Source: Eublepharis macularius
Taxonomy: Eukaryota; Chordata; Lepidosauria; Squamata; Eublepharidae
NCBI RefSeq assembly: GCF_028583425.1
Contig: NC_072790.1
Span: 211,832,897 to 211,896,896, forward strand
Reading direction: 5' to 3'
DNA: 64,000 nt
Shown here: in pieces, positions 44,475 to 55,200 of the stretch
Layout of the letters: the number at the start of each line of letters is the position of its first letter
Numbering within the stretch: the stretch's first letter is position 1
Position numbers and translations under genes: made by a program
The notes under the pieces: model-generated
Database searches by the model: none
Told to the model about the DNA's origin: nothing
The model's input: only the letters and a program-made list of their open reading frames with translations

Positions 44475-44932
44475 ATGAACTTTGTCAGACTGCACAGGGA
44501 AGCCATTGAAATTCACAAGCATAAGCAAAACTTCAACAGGAAAGAAGAAACCTTAAGAATGAACAGAGCATGGGCTCCAGTTCTGAAAAACACCAGGCCA
44601 ACAAAACACTCCACACCCGACAAAAGCCCTGCAGAGAAGATTAGCACATCAAGCACCAATCCAAATGCAAAAGAACCTCCTCAGGTTACAGTGAAGCCTC
44701 CCGCCATTAGCATTCCACACCCTGGGAAACTCTTACAGAATGACTCAGCTCAACCCCACCCCTCCTGAGTAGATACAAATGACCTACATCTTTTCCACAC
44801 TGTGACACTGAGAGATCTCTGTCTTTTGGTGCTACACCTCTGAAGATGCCAGCCACAGCTGCTGGCGAAACATCAGGAACTACAATGCCAAGACCACGGC
44901 AATACAGCCCGGAAAACCCCCAACAACCATCA
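44475..44932 (+). mobile_element. Penelope-like element 3' fragment
   Basis: The open frame carries RLHREAIEIHKHKQNFNRKE and MNRAWAPVLK, which resemble the C-terminal part of the GIY-YIG endonuclease domain of Penelope-like elements (REAIEIxKH...NFNRDxGxxLxxAWxPLL). It continues into a 3' region with GAAGATGCCAGCCACAGCTG and CTGGCGAAACATCAGGAACT, often seen at the end of such elements in squamates. The reverse transcriptase is absent, so it is a 5'-truncated relic. Confidence 0.65.
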
Positions 44933-45176
44933 TGAGTTTGCTTATGGAGAAAGGTGGGCTAAAAATGTTCTACATAACAATAAGCCCCGCTGTATTCCCC
45001 CTTCCCTAAGAGCAAAGATTTAAAACTTCCAGGTTAGAAGAAGCAAAGTTTTTGTTGTGATGCTTGCATTTGGGTTCTCCTACACATTGCCTACCAACCA
45101 GGATGTGCTTGAGCCTGAGGATACTGTAGGCTTGCTCTCATCCCAACCAAACCAGAGAGTTTTCTTGATAGCTACA
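44933..45176. other. Unassigned intron sequence
   Basis: Nothing recognised. Confidence 0.4.
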
Positions 45177-45189
45177 TAAAAACCTACAT

Positions 45190-45384
45190 AGATTCAGAGG
45201 AGTTAGCCATGTTAGTCTGTAGTACCAAAATAGTAAAGAGTTCAGTAGCACCTTTAAGAGTAACCAACTTTATTGTAGCATAAGCTTTCGAGAACCACAG
45301 CTCTCTGACGAAGAGAGCTCTGTGGTTCTTGAAAGCTTATGCTACAATAAAGTTGGCTACTTTTAAAGGTGCTCTTTACTATTT
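45190..45384. repeat. Foldback retroposon FB1 with near-perfect 13-bp duplication
   Basis: Begins TTCAGAGGAGTTAGCCATGT. The arms meet at CTCTCTGACGAAGAGAGCTC, with GCATAAGCTTTCGAGAACC and its inverse. The flanks are TAAAAACCTACAT and TAAAAACATACAT, one mismatch in 13. Confidence 0.75.
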
Positions 45385-45397
45385 TAAAAACATACAT

Positions 45398-45876
45398 GAC
45401 ACCTTTTCATGTCATTAGGAGAAGGTAGATCAACTTGTTTAGTCAAACTATGCAGTTGTCATTGGCTAAATAGGGTGGTGATAGTTTCCAGAAAGCCGCC
45501 TGACCTCTTTCAAGGACTTTACTACTCAGACACCTGCCAGTGTTCTCCTTCTACCTTCCCTGTGGTTTTTGACTCCAAAACATTGGCAGTCCATAGCAAT
45601 AACTTTATCTAGGCTTTCCATTATCTGTGGACACAGGAATGCTTGGAATCTGTTGCTGAACTGAAAAGCATTTTGTCGCAGTTGGCCTTATTTGCTTCTC
45701 GAGGCTAGTTGACTGTCAGTGTGTTCTGTTTCCCTGGGGATGTATGCTATGTAACTGGGGAAGAGTGCTATATAAATACTAATGTTGAGTTGCTAATTCC
45801 TGGTATTTTTGTTGCATGACATGGTGTTAAATAGTCAGCAGCAAACATTATCCGCAAAAGGCACCTGGAACATTAC
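45398..45876. other. Unassigned intron sequence
   Basis: Nothing recognised. Confidence 0.4.
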
Positions 45877-46000
45877 GTATTTTTGGATAGGAAGGTATTT
45901 CTCATTTGTGGCATTGTCTACAGCTGACACCCTAGTCTGTATTTTTGGATAGGAAGGTATTTCTCATTTGTGGCATTGTCTACAGCTGACACCCTAGTCT
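45877..46000 (+). repeat. Perfect 62-bp tandem duplication
   Basis: Units 45877-45938 and 45939-46000 are identical, each starting GTATTTTTGGATAGGAAGGT and ending GACACCCTAGTCT. Confidence 0.95.
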
Positions 46001-46354
46001 GTTTGCTCCTCATACTCTCCATTTGGGTAGTGGGCATCCGGTTTGCATCAAATCATGTATACAGCCAGTTCAGTGATGTCCACATGAACATTGCCCTGCT
46101 GATACAGATGTACATCTAGATCCATGTTTGTACACATAAAAACCTGTTTCCATATGCAGCTGTGACCTGTTGACATCTTAGTAACTACAGCTGTATGCTG
46201 CACTTCTCTGAGCAATGAGTATTTCCAGGGACAGTGCTACAGGGCTTACAGTTGTTATCCTATGGATTGAGAGGCCACTGCAGAGCTATTTCTTTGCTTT
46301 ATTTACTTCCACAGCAGGCAGCACATTTCCTGTAGCAGATTCTCAGAGAGCATC

Positions 46355-47130
46355 TTGTGGATCCATGCTGTGGTTACCTCAAAGCTAGACTACGTAATGC
46401 ACTCTATACAGGCTTGGAAACACCTTGGAGACTCCAATTGGTACAGAATGCTGTAGCCCTGCTACTATCGGGCAGTAGCGGAATCTGCATATCACTCCCT
46501 TTCTGCAGATACTCTGTTGGTTACCAATCAGTTACCAGGTTCAATTCAAGATTCTAGTGATCAACTACAAAGCCCCGCTGCAACAGCTTTGTTCATCTGA
46601 TCACAGACTTCTGTACGTGCCACCCTGCAAACAAGTAAAATTGGATACTGACTGACTGTTTGTGCACATTATCTATGAAGCTCCTACATTGTGAAATAGT
46701 CTGCCTGAGACTATTAGGAAGGCCCCCATATTTCTACCATTACACAAGGTGTGCAGAACAGAATAGTTCAGGAGTGCATTCTTGTATGGGAAGCAAAGCT
46801 GTGCTGTAATAGATCATCTCAGGAGGTGACTTGTATTAGGGATAAAGTTTTTTGTACACTGATTGTCTTCTTGCCTTAAACAGAGAGGTTTGCATGCATT
46901 CTTGTTTGTTTCTCCTCTGTTCTACAATCATAGCCCAACTGCACTATTTTATCTTACTAGGAAACTTTGTTGTTAGATTCAAACGTTATCTTATCTTGTA
47001 ATCTGCTTACTGATTGACTGATATTATATTTTGCATTCCAATTACTGATTGACTGAATTTTTTTTATCATACTTGTAATCCATCTTGAGTCCCAGTGAGA
47101 AATGTGAACTATAAATTATAACAATAGCAA
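46355..47130 (+). mobile_element. L2-like LINE, 3' part
   Basis: Translation gives SKLDYVMHS then, in a neighbouring frame, ALYTGLETPWRLQLVQNAVA, the L2 motif near the end of ORF2, followed by diverged C-terminal sequence. The end is AATCCATCTTGAGTCCCAGT and GAGAAATGTGAACTATAAAT with an (AATA)n-like tail. Several frame breaks show an old copy; the 5' part is missing. Confidence 0.7.
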
Positions 47131-47269
47131 TAATCGTAAGACCCTCAAGTTTCAAGTAGTTGAAATAGTACTCCAGTTTCAACTACTTCGGCATAAAGGC
47201 TTTCTCTCTCTCTTTTTCACAACCTCTCTAGTCTGCTGTCAGTTCAAATGCCTTTTGGCTACATCTCTC

Positions 47270-47659
47270 TGTTGATTGGCGCGGAGTTAGCGTGACTGCA
47301 CCAGCTTTAGGAGAACCCAGAAAGAGTCCACACCTTGCTTGTCCGGTAAAGGTGTATAATACAATTTATTTACAGGTGGATAAAGAGCAATAAATATACA
47401 TGTTATAGTCCAGAGAGACAAAGTGCTTCGCCTACAACTGGACTCGAAAGAAGCCAAAACATAATGTACACAGTAGCAATTTATACATATAGACAACCAA
47501 TCAGATGCATAAGTGAATTTAGCTGAGTCATTCCCTCACGGTCTCCTGACTTTGGAACTTGACCATCTGACTCTCAGTCACCTGATGTGTTTAACTGTCA
47601 CACAGATCATTTTGATCTAGAGCCTCTGCTTACTGGCTTTTGACATTTAGATTACAACA
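47270..47659 (-). mobile_element. Solo LTR fossil with 5-bp target duplication
   Basis: A 390-bp unit with TGTTG at the left and CAACA at the right, flanked by CTCTC on both sides (47265-47269 and 47660-47664). On the minus strand an AATAAA-type signal sits in the second half, as in an LTR. No internal region is present, so this looks like a solo LTR from recombination. The family (Ty3/gypsy or endogenous retrovirus) cannot be told from the LTR alone. The intact duplication suggests moderate age. Confidence 0.7.
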
Positions 47660-47939
47660 CTCTCCCACACAATACACACATGGGTGCATGTATGTGCATG
47701 TCACCTTCTTTGAGCTGCTGATGGCTATCTCGTTCAGAAAAAAACAGAGAGACTGGTTCTCAGCTGTCAGGAGACCAAACTATGTGTTTAGGTCCTATGA
47801 GTGAAACATATTGGACCGTTAGCAAGTGATCCACTTGGCAACACCTGTGTAAAAGTGCAGCAGGGCCTGACTCAGATTGGGACCATTGTGCGGGGAAGAA
47901 TGGTTCCTGCCACATTAACTCGATAATGTGACTGTTTTT

Positions 47940-48045
47940 ACTCTTATGTATTGTATTTTAAATTGTTTTATTGTTACTATAGTTTTGTAACCAGTCCTGA
48001 GCCTGCTTGTGGGGAGGGCAGGTAAAAATCAATTAAATTAAATTC
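47940..48045 (+). repeat. LINE 3' tail
   Basis: TTTTGTAACCAGTCCTGAGC, CTGCTTGTGGGGAGGGCAGG and AATCAATTAAATTAAAT form the plus-strand counterpart of the tail at 805-875. Confidence 0.55.
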
Positions 48046-48473
48046 CCCCCCGTGATGTTTTTTGGGAGCCAAAATGGCCCAGGGGCCACAGGGGGCATTA
48101 TTTGCCTTATTGGGAGGCTACGCATGCACAGAATGCAGCCCCCAGAGGTGGCAAATAATGCCCACATGGCCCAGGGACAATCTGACTCCCAAATATGGCA
48201 CAGGAGGAGGCAGAAACCCCTTCTCCTCCCCCCTTGCTTTACCTATACGAATCAGCCCACTGCTGAGATTTTACACAAGAGTTGTCAAGGGGGACTTTCA
48301 GCAGCAGTATGGAAACCAGTCTCCATTGCCAATTTATGTAAAGCATATAGTTCGGCGCACAGACAAGTCATTCACCCCCAGTCTTTTGTAACATAGGAAT
48401 CATAAAACTGGCCTACCGGACATTGCAGTCATGACATAATGATTGGGGAACTCTTTACGCGCTTGGAGAAACA
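48046..48473. other. Unclassified element with long inverted repeat
   Basis: GGGCATTATTTGCC at 48093-48106 and its exact inverse at 48150-48163 sit in imperfect arms of about 25 bp. The remainder to 48473 is unassigned. Two overlapping plus-strand open frames here (109 and 114 codons) look non-coding. Confidence 0.4.
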
Positions 48474-48487
48474 CTATAAAATAGTAA

Positions 48488-48925
48488 AATAGTAAAGAGT
48501 CCAGTAGCACCTTTAAGACTAACCAACTTTATTGTAGCATAAGCTTTCAAGAGCCACAGCTCTCTTCGTCAGATGCAACAGAGAGCTGTGTAGATCCAGA
48601 GGAGTTAGCTGTGTTAGTCTGCAGTAGCAAAAATAGAAGAGTCCAGTAGCACCTTTAAGACTAACCAACTTTACTGTAGCATAAGCTTTCGAGAATCACA
48701 GTTCTCTTCTTCAGATGCATCTGAAGAAGAGAACTGTGATTCTCGAAAGCTTATGCTACAGTAAAGTTGGTTAGTCTTAAAGGTGCTACTGGACTCTTTT
48801 CTATTTTAACAGAGAGCTGTGGCTCTCGAAAGCTTATGCTACAATAAAGTTGGTTAGTCGTAAAGGTGCTACTGTACTCTTTACTATTTTGCTACTACAG
48901 ACTAACACGGCTAACTCCTCTGGAT
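48488..48925. repeat. Foldback retroposon FB1 (outer), 14-bp target duplication
   Basis: Left part GAGTCCAGTAGCACCTTTAA through CAGCTCTCTTCGTCAGATGC; right part GCTCTCGAAAGCTTATGCTA through CTAACACGGCTAACTCCTCT. CTATAAAATAGTAA flanks it at 48474-48487 and 48926-48939. A second copy is inserted at its centre. Confidence 0.85.
48591..48807. repeat. Foldback retroposon FB1 (inner), nested, 14-bp target duplication
   Basis: Starts TAGATCCAGAGGAGTTAGCT and has near-perfect arms meeting at CTTCTTCAGATGCATCTGAA. AACAGAGAGCTGTG at 48577-48590 and 48808-48821 is a target duplication made from the outer element, so the same family jumped into itself. Confidence 0.9.
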
Positions 48926-48939
48926 CTATAAAATAGTAA

Positions 48940-51082
48940 GATCTAATAAAATTCTACTGATGGGTAACTAGTTGAAAAGATATTTATTTATTTACTTTCA
49001 TATTTATTTATTTTCTTTTATACTGTGCCCCAATGGGAGAAAGGCATGTATGCATGTACTTTCTCCATAGAATGTATTATCCGTTCTCTCTCCTCTTCTT
49101 GAAATATCTTTTATGTAATCACTTGATGCTTCCAGTCGAGGGACTAATAACTCTGGCAAAGTGATGTCTTCTTAGTACTTAACAAGTTTTAGACCTACAG
49201 AGCTGAACACTTAAAACAGCCCAGGGGACCCTCCTCTGACAGTCTTATAGGTTCCCCAAACTAACCTTGCAAAGATATAATGGAAAGCGTATGTGCATGT
49301 CAAAGGGCCAGAAAGTGAATTGAAAGCTTTCTTCTTAACAGTTTTGAACTAAAGAAGGCATTCATTTAGAGGTGTGTATATCCTGCCCACCAGCAATACC
49401 TCACACACCCGGATTCTACTCAGAATAACAGCAAAGTAAGACTACAGCACTAAGAGAATCTGCACAGAACCATCTTAATGGCCCTCTGCCTGTTCGTCAA
49501 AATACTCGGGTTCTTGCTTTCTTGATCTAGAGCAGGAGATTGGCTGCACACTGTGCCCCCCCCCCAATCTGGAAGAACTTCTCTAAGTGCCAAGCTAGAT
49601 GACACCTGTAGCACAAATTGGGTCAGGGATCCCCAACCCATCTTGCAGACAAATGTTCCCAAGTGCTCCAGGGCCCAATTTGGCTTAGGGGAAGGGGCTT
49701 CAGCATCCAATCCAGCACTGTTTTCCCAAGCTGAAAATTGCCAAGAGGGGCTCTGTTGCCCTGTTGAGAGGCTGCCCATGTACTAACCACAGCACATGGA
49801 GCCCCACAGTGCGGCTAACACCCCCCCACACCAACCTGCAGCAATGAGGCCTCTAGCTTTCCCAAAAATAATTTGAGTGCTGGGAGACTGCAGTGGCCTT
49901 GAAACAGAAGTGCTTCTCTGACCGAAGGCATCTGGATTCCAGGCAGGCATATTCATTGTACTATGAACTGATTGCCTGCAAAGGTCTTGATACGTTGCCT
50001 GGCTTTTCCCACCATCTCTCACACAAAGTCAAGTGCTTGTTTGCAGCCTTGAGAACTAGAATCTTAAAACCTGGGAAATTTCAAGATGCCTGATTCCCCA
50101 GCAGATTGCAGGTTTGTGTGCCAATCCCATGAATACAAAGTCTACTCACAGCTCTGGTTAGAGTCTTCTACCATTCTACCATTGTTATTTTCAAAGAGGC
50201 ACAGCACCAGTGGCTGCATTCTGCCATGTACCCCCCACTGCTGCTGCGTTTTGTCAGTTTCTTTCCTGTCTGGCACACACATACAGTAGTTCTGTTATCT
50301 GTGGTTCTGCAACTCAGTAATTGGGAGAAGTGTGCGGTGTGGTTTTTAAAAGCCAGATTCAAGCATATTCTTTCAAATTCCATGAGAGCCGAAGTAACCT
50401 TTGATTCCACCATTCAGATCTCAAGCAGATCTTGCAAAATAGAAGCTAGACAATGCTCTTGGCAGCTATCACAGTTGGTATTGAGAAAGGGCTTCTCTCC
50501 CTTTCCCCACACCCTCCAAGCCTAAACATCCACAGTTTTTAAATCCATTTTGAATATGATAAATTTAAAGATCTGCAAATTGATTCTTTAGAATAAGCCC
50601 ATGATTGCCTTGATTTGATTAAAATAGACATGCACGCCAGGTAAAAACAGAAAGCTTTAAATCTCCCTCTGCTTCCTGCTGCATTAAAAAAATCTTTTAC
50701 AGCTGCTTTTGAGAAAAGCAAGGAAGTAGTAACTATTAATATTTCATTGAACTGGGTCTTGCCAACTCCCTGCTTCAGCCACGTGATATGCCTTTGTCTG
50801 GATGTAGAAGAGTATTTCCTCTTCATGACCATATACATATTTGATGTCTTTGTGCTAGTTGTTAGATCCAAGCCCGGTAAGGCTACCTTACATAAACTAT
50901 GCACAATGAAATGAGCGGCCTTAGATGATCATACACTTGCAGGATTTATGAATGTAAGAAGGAATACATTTCTTGGATCAGAAATGTCTATAAATTAAAC
51001 CTCTCCAAGGAGTTAGCACATTCTAGTTCCCTACTATATAATCTGGCCCTTTACACATTTCATAGGTCATCTGAAGGTGAAA
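48940..51082. other. Unassigned intron sequence
   Basis: 2.1 kb without a recognised gene or repeat, apart from an AT-rich tail-like run at 48980-49020 and a C-run at 49555. Confidence 0.4.
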
Positions 51083-51200
51083 TGAAATCCTGCCCTCAAG
51101 TCATAGTTGACTTATGGCGACTCCCGGTGGGGTTTTCATGGCAAGAGACTAACAGAGGTGGTTTGCCATTGCCTGCCTCTGCAACCCTGATCTAAGATAG
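51083..51200 (-). repeat. 5S-SINE body fragment (antisense)
   Basis: AGTCATAGTTGACTTATGGC, GACTCCCGGTGGGGTTTTCA and GAGGTGGTTTGCCATTGCCT match the copies at 32515 and 30400. Confidence 0.7.
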
Positions 51201-51499
51201 CCATGTATTATTTATTGGCTGGAGGGAAAAGTCACATGTTAACCAGAATCATGGAATACAAAAACCAAGAGATGTGTGTGTGCTTTGGTGGACACCAGAG
51301 TCCCCCAGGCTGACCCTGAGTGGCTTCTCTATTAGTTTCATGTATTTTCTTGTGCATGCTTATCTAGTTCATCCATTTAAGAAAATGGATAACCTTGTGT
51401 TTGCATGAGCTCTTGTGTGTGCTTTGGGGTGGCTGGCTTAACTCTGCATCTGGGTGAGTGTGAACATATTTTCCATCCAATCTGAAATGTGGTCCAAAA

Positions 51500-51600
51500 A
51501 GTCCCAGATTCTTTAGCCTTTCCTGATAGGGAAGGTGCTCCAACCCCTTAATCATTTCAGTCTCCCTTTTCTGCATGTGGGAAAGCATCATTGACATCTT
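51500..51600 (-). mobile_element. CR1-like ORF2 C-terminal fragment (antisense)
   Basis: The minus strand translates to MIKGLEHLPYQERLKNLGLF, the conserved segment after the CR1 reverse transcriptase (compare the GLETGPYEERLSALGMFSLE stretch of the 60-kb CR1). Sequence on either side is not clearly CR1. Confidence 0.6.
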
Positions 51601-53902
51601 TCCGATAATATAAATATCACTCTCTTCTGTGATCCAGAATCTCTTGATCATGGGGATGGATGTACAAAGCTTCCACTCGCATTTCAGTGGAGTGGGATGG
51701 GCAGTTCTACACGTGCAAAGAAATGCAAGTGAAGTTGCTCCCTCTGTTCAATATTCTTTAACCAAAGATGGGTGGGGGAGCTCCATGTGGGCTCCGGAAC
51801 CCTGTAGCATCCATCAGACATCACTAGATCAGAATGTCAGAGTGCAAAGGTGATCAGAGTATCTCCAGTTCGAATAAAATGCACGCTGATCCTTTTGTTA
51901 AAAGAATATTCATGTAAGAGCCAAGACTGAATTAGGCGTTTTTCTTTGCTGCAATTTCAGCTTGAAGAAGCAATGTTGCATAAATAAAGGGCTGTTCCTC
52001 CCACATGAGTACAAAAGGAAAATGATGTAATCAGAGCAGAACCGTTTGTACCACAATAGTAGAGGATCTGTCAGCACTCACTTTTGTAAATTTACTTTTC
52101 AGGATTTTACAGCTAAGTCCAGAAATATTTGGGCTGGCTTGTAACTTCCTGTGCTGGGTTCGAAGCCAGAAAAGACTTCTTTTTTAAATTAAGTTAGAAT
52201 ATGATTATAAATGTTGCTGTGCAAAAGAGCCGGCGCCACCACCCACCAAAACAAACCTGACTGGGCCCCATAGTGCAAAGGAAACCCTCCCCGCTTCAGT
52301 TAAGATCAAAAGATGGGATGTCTTTAAGCGGTGATGGCTTGAGCGAAGTTGCTGAAATGTTCTGAGGCTTGTCTCGTAGCCATACAACCCCATTCCTAAA
52401 CATCCCTCATGCCAATAAACAGAGGTTAATATTTATTGCTTTATTACTAGCCATGACAGAACCGTTACAAAAGTTTACCTCTCATTTAGATAGGTCCACC
52501 AGTAAAGCACAATGTTTGCACCGCCTCACTGTAGATAATGTCTCAGTGTAGTTTGTATCTTTCCTTGGCCAGGTATGGGGATCCGTTTCAATTGTTTTGG
52601 AGCATACAAGCTAGCTTTTGCTCTGATATGTCTGTGTTCGTGGGAGCTCCTGCATTACAGTGTTAAGAGGCTTGTGGCTCTCGTTTGGTTTTGCAGCAAC
52701 AGACGGACATGGCTTCTGCAATGTGTAGTGTTTTGGACCTCTCTTGTAAACCATTTCAGAAATTAAGCCTGAGTTTTAAATTCTGAACATCAAATTATAT
52801 CAAATGCCTACATACAAAATTTCATTCCAATACTTCGGTTTTCAAGGGACATATTATATCATGCTGCATCTTACATTACTTCTGGGAGCCTCTGAAAATG
52901 GCTATGGACTCAAGGTAATGTTTGAACTTGAATCATGGAACTCTGTTCTGCCTACCAAATTTAATTCCAGCACCTCAAAGTTCAACAGAAATACAAGAAA
53001 CAGCACACACCTAATTGAGAGAAGCTGTCCGTCATATTTTCATCCAACTCTTCTTCCAAGAAGGTCAGGAGTAGCAGAGCAGAGGCCTGCTCATTCAATG
53101 AAAGTACCATACATGTCATCTTCTGGCTTATTCAAATCGCTTGAAGATCAGAGAATCACCATGCACTATACAAGCGCAGTGTGTGAGTAGAGTAGAGCAG
53201 CTTCTCTCCTGCACCTTCTATCTGTAATGCCATCTGCTGGTTTAATGGGCCTCTTTTTTCAGATGACCCAGTTCATATGAGCCCCAGACTACAGCAGAGC
53301 ATCCGCAAACCCAGAAAAGCTTAAATGAAATCGTAATGAAAGTGTTTGATTGGTAATGGAAACAAAGCTTCCCCAGTACCAGCCTCTGCAGCTGAGGTCA
53401 CTGCTGCTCTGAATGGCCATGTTGTTCTGCTTGTTTCAGTGGTGGCTTCTCTTGTGACCACCACAACTGCAGGCTGCTCTGTGGGAATCCCACTCCTCCA
53501 TTGTGAGCTGCATCTTTTTCACAGCTAGGGTCCATTCACATACTCAGGTGGACTGCTTAATTTCTTGTCACCTGGTAAGGTAATGCAGCTTCATGATTTG
53601 CAGCTGACCTTTGGTCCAGAGGCAATCTTTTCCATACTTAACAAACTTCCACAACATGAATGATAGGAGCTGCTGGCGCCAGAACCGAGAGAACGTCTCA
53701 GTCCTATGCAGTTTTGACCTCAGTGGGACTTACCTGCCTCATCTGGGCTGGCAGCAGAAGTGTAATATTTTGACCATACCTGATGCTAAGCTCAGGTAGT
53801 GCACTCACTCAGTGTCATGATCCCTTCTGACCATCCCAGTGACTCATAGCTGAAACACACAAGACGAATTACACATGAAGAGCATGTTTGGTTCCTCTTA
53901 CA

Positions 53903-53907
<5 letters not shown>
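51601..53907. other. Unassigned intron sequence
   Basis: 2.3 kb with no recognised repeat. Open frames up to 128 codons (52804-53190, +) show no family resemblance and have no splice context that I trust. Confidence 0.4.
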
Positions 53908-53933
<26 letters not shown>

Positions 53934-53943
53934 CCCCCCCCCA
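53908..53943. repeat. (TC)n microsatellite with C-run
   Basis: About 12 CT units followed by 11 C. A complementary-type (GA)n run lies at 54461-54484. Confidence 0.85.
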
Positions 53944-53980
53944 AGCTCCTGAAGGAAAACCGAGCAGAGTGGATTTTCTT

Positions 53981-54217
53981 TTTCTTTTTCTTTTTTTTTA
54001 ATAAAATTTTATTGGTGAGTGGAAAAACAAAAGAAAATTTTCCAAATTTAACACATATAATCCCATTTTCCCCCTTACTCTGTCCCCCACCCTTTTCCTC
54101 CCCCCTCCCTATTGACTTCCAACAGCTTTCCAACCCTTAACCCTTCTTATTACTTAAATCTATTTCATTTATATTTTCCTACCAACTTTGAATCATAGTA
54201 TCTCTTACTCTAAGCAG
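53981..54217 (-). mobile_element. L1-type LINE 3' end with 15-bp target duplication
   Basis: The plus strand starts with a T-rich run, the inverse of a poly(A) tail preceded by AATAAA-type sequence; the rest (on the minus strand) contains a G-rich tract (GGGGGGAGGAAAAGGGTGGG), usual for L1 3' UTRs. AGAGTGGATTTTCTT is found at 53966-53980 and 54218-54232, a perfect 15-bp duplication. It is a severely 5'-truncated, fairly young insertion. Confidence 0.75.
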
Positions 54218-54460
54218 AGAGTGGATTTTCTTACAGCTGCTCGACTGGAGAGATTCTCTTTCAAAAATCCATTCAGCTTGATTTTTCTTTAGGAGCTCAG
54301 AGATGGGGTGGGGGGCTGTAACAGGACCCTGTTGGGAGAAGAATGGGAGGGACTGGATTTCTCTCTCGCTGGCAAAACACCTCCGCCTTTTCCTGCCTCT
54401 TGTTATGTCATCCCCACCCCCACCCCTTCATCTTGAGTTCCCGGAGGATTTTTGAGAGTG

Positions 54461-54484
54461 AAAGAGAGAGAGAGAGAGAGAGAG
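54461..54484. repeat. (GA)n microsatellite
   Basis: About 12 GA units followed by a short (GT)n. Confidence 0.85.
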
Positions 54485-54639
54485 CGTGTGTGTGAAAGAG
54501 AGGAAGTCCCTCCAGTTGTGATTCTCCTAGCTGAGAATCGCATCGAGTGGCTGTTTAAAAAAAAAAGACTACATTTCCCAGGGATCTTTGCGGGACCTGA
54601 CACACACCTGTACGTCTCATGTAGTTCCCCCTCAGAGTC

Positions 54640-55200
54640 AGAGGGCTCGGAGGAAGAGCCTGAGGAGTCAAGGCCAGGGAACTAGGACTAGTGGAGGGCC
54701 TAAAGCTGCAGAGGCACCTGCTGACCATGCTCCAGCAGCAACAGACATGACTCTGCCAGAGCCTCAAGTGATTACTTGCCCCTGGCCTTTGAGATAACCA
54801 ATAGGCCTCCTCCAGGCAGGACTCAAACCCAGGTCTCTAGTCCCTCAGGACCCACTCCCACTCTGCAAGAGTGGCATTGGCAGACAGCCTGGGCTGAGAT
54901 AGAACAACGGAACTGATGTGCCAGACTGGCAGCACAAACTCCCAGCCTGGATCCAGAACTGGGCTCCTGGAGCAGTGCTTTTTTGTGACCCGAGCCCAGC
55001 TCAGTCTCAGAAGCCTCCACACCTGCCAGCAAGGGCGGCTGAGCCAGATTATCTCTCAGCATCTTTAGGCTGAGGCTTGGAAAGGCTGCATTGCTGGATC
55101 ACCTGCTAGGTTTGAACCCTGTGCTCCAGCTCCCAAGCCAAGCCTGAGGCCTTACTCCAGAGGAGCCTAGAGCCACCCTGCCTGCAGAGTGCAGGACACT
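54640..55200. mobile_element. Possible LTR-retroelement fossil (weak)
   Basis: This GC-rich block translates partly to an acidic Ser/Glu-rich stretch and has a composition resembling internal or LTR-adjacent parts of reptile LTR elements that I recall. No terminal repeats or pol motifs are seen. If it is one, it is old and broken. Confidence 0.25.

Noticed and set aside
44466-44768. 100-codon plus-strand open frame considered as a host gene
   Set aside because: The REAIEIHKH...NFNR stretch identifies it as the end of a Penelope-like element.
50539-50904. 121-codon minus-strand open frame
   Set aside because: No motif or family resemblance; length is within chance for a 64-kb window.
52804-53190. 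128-codon plus-strand open frame
   Set aside because: No recognised motif, no flanking splice or promoter signals, and composition like the surrounding intron.
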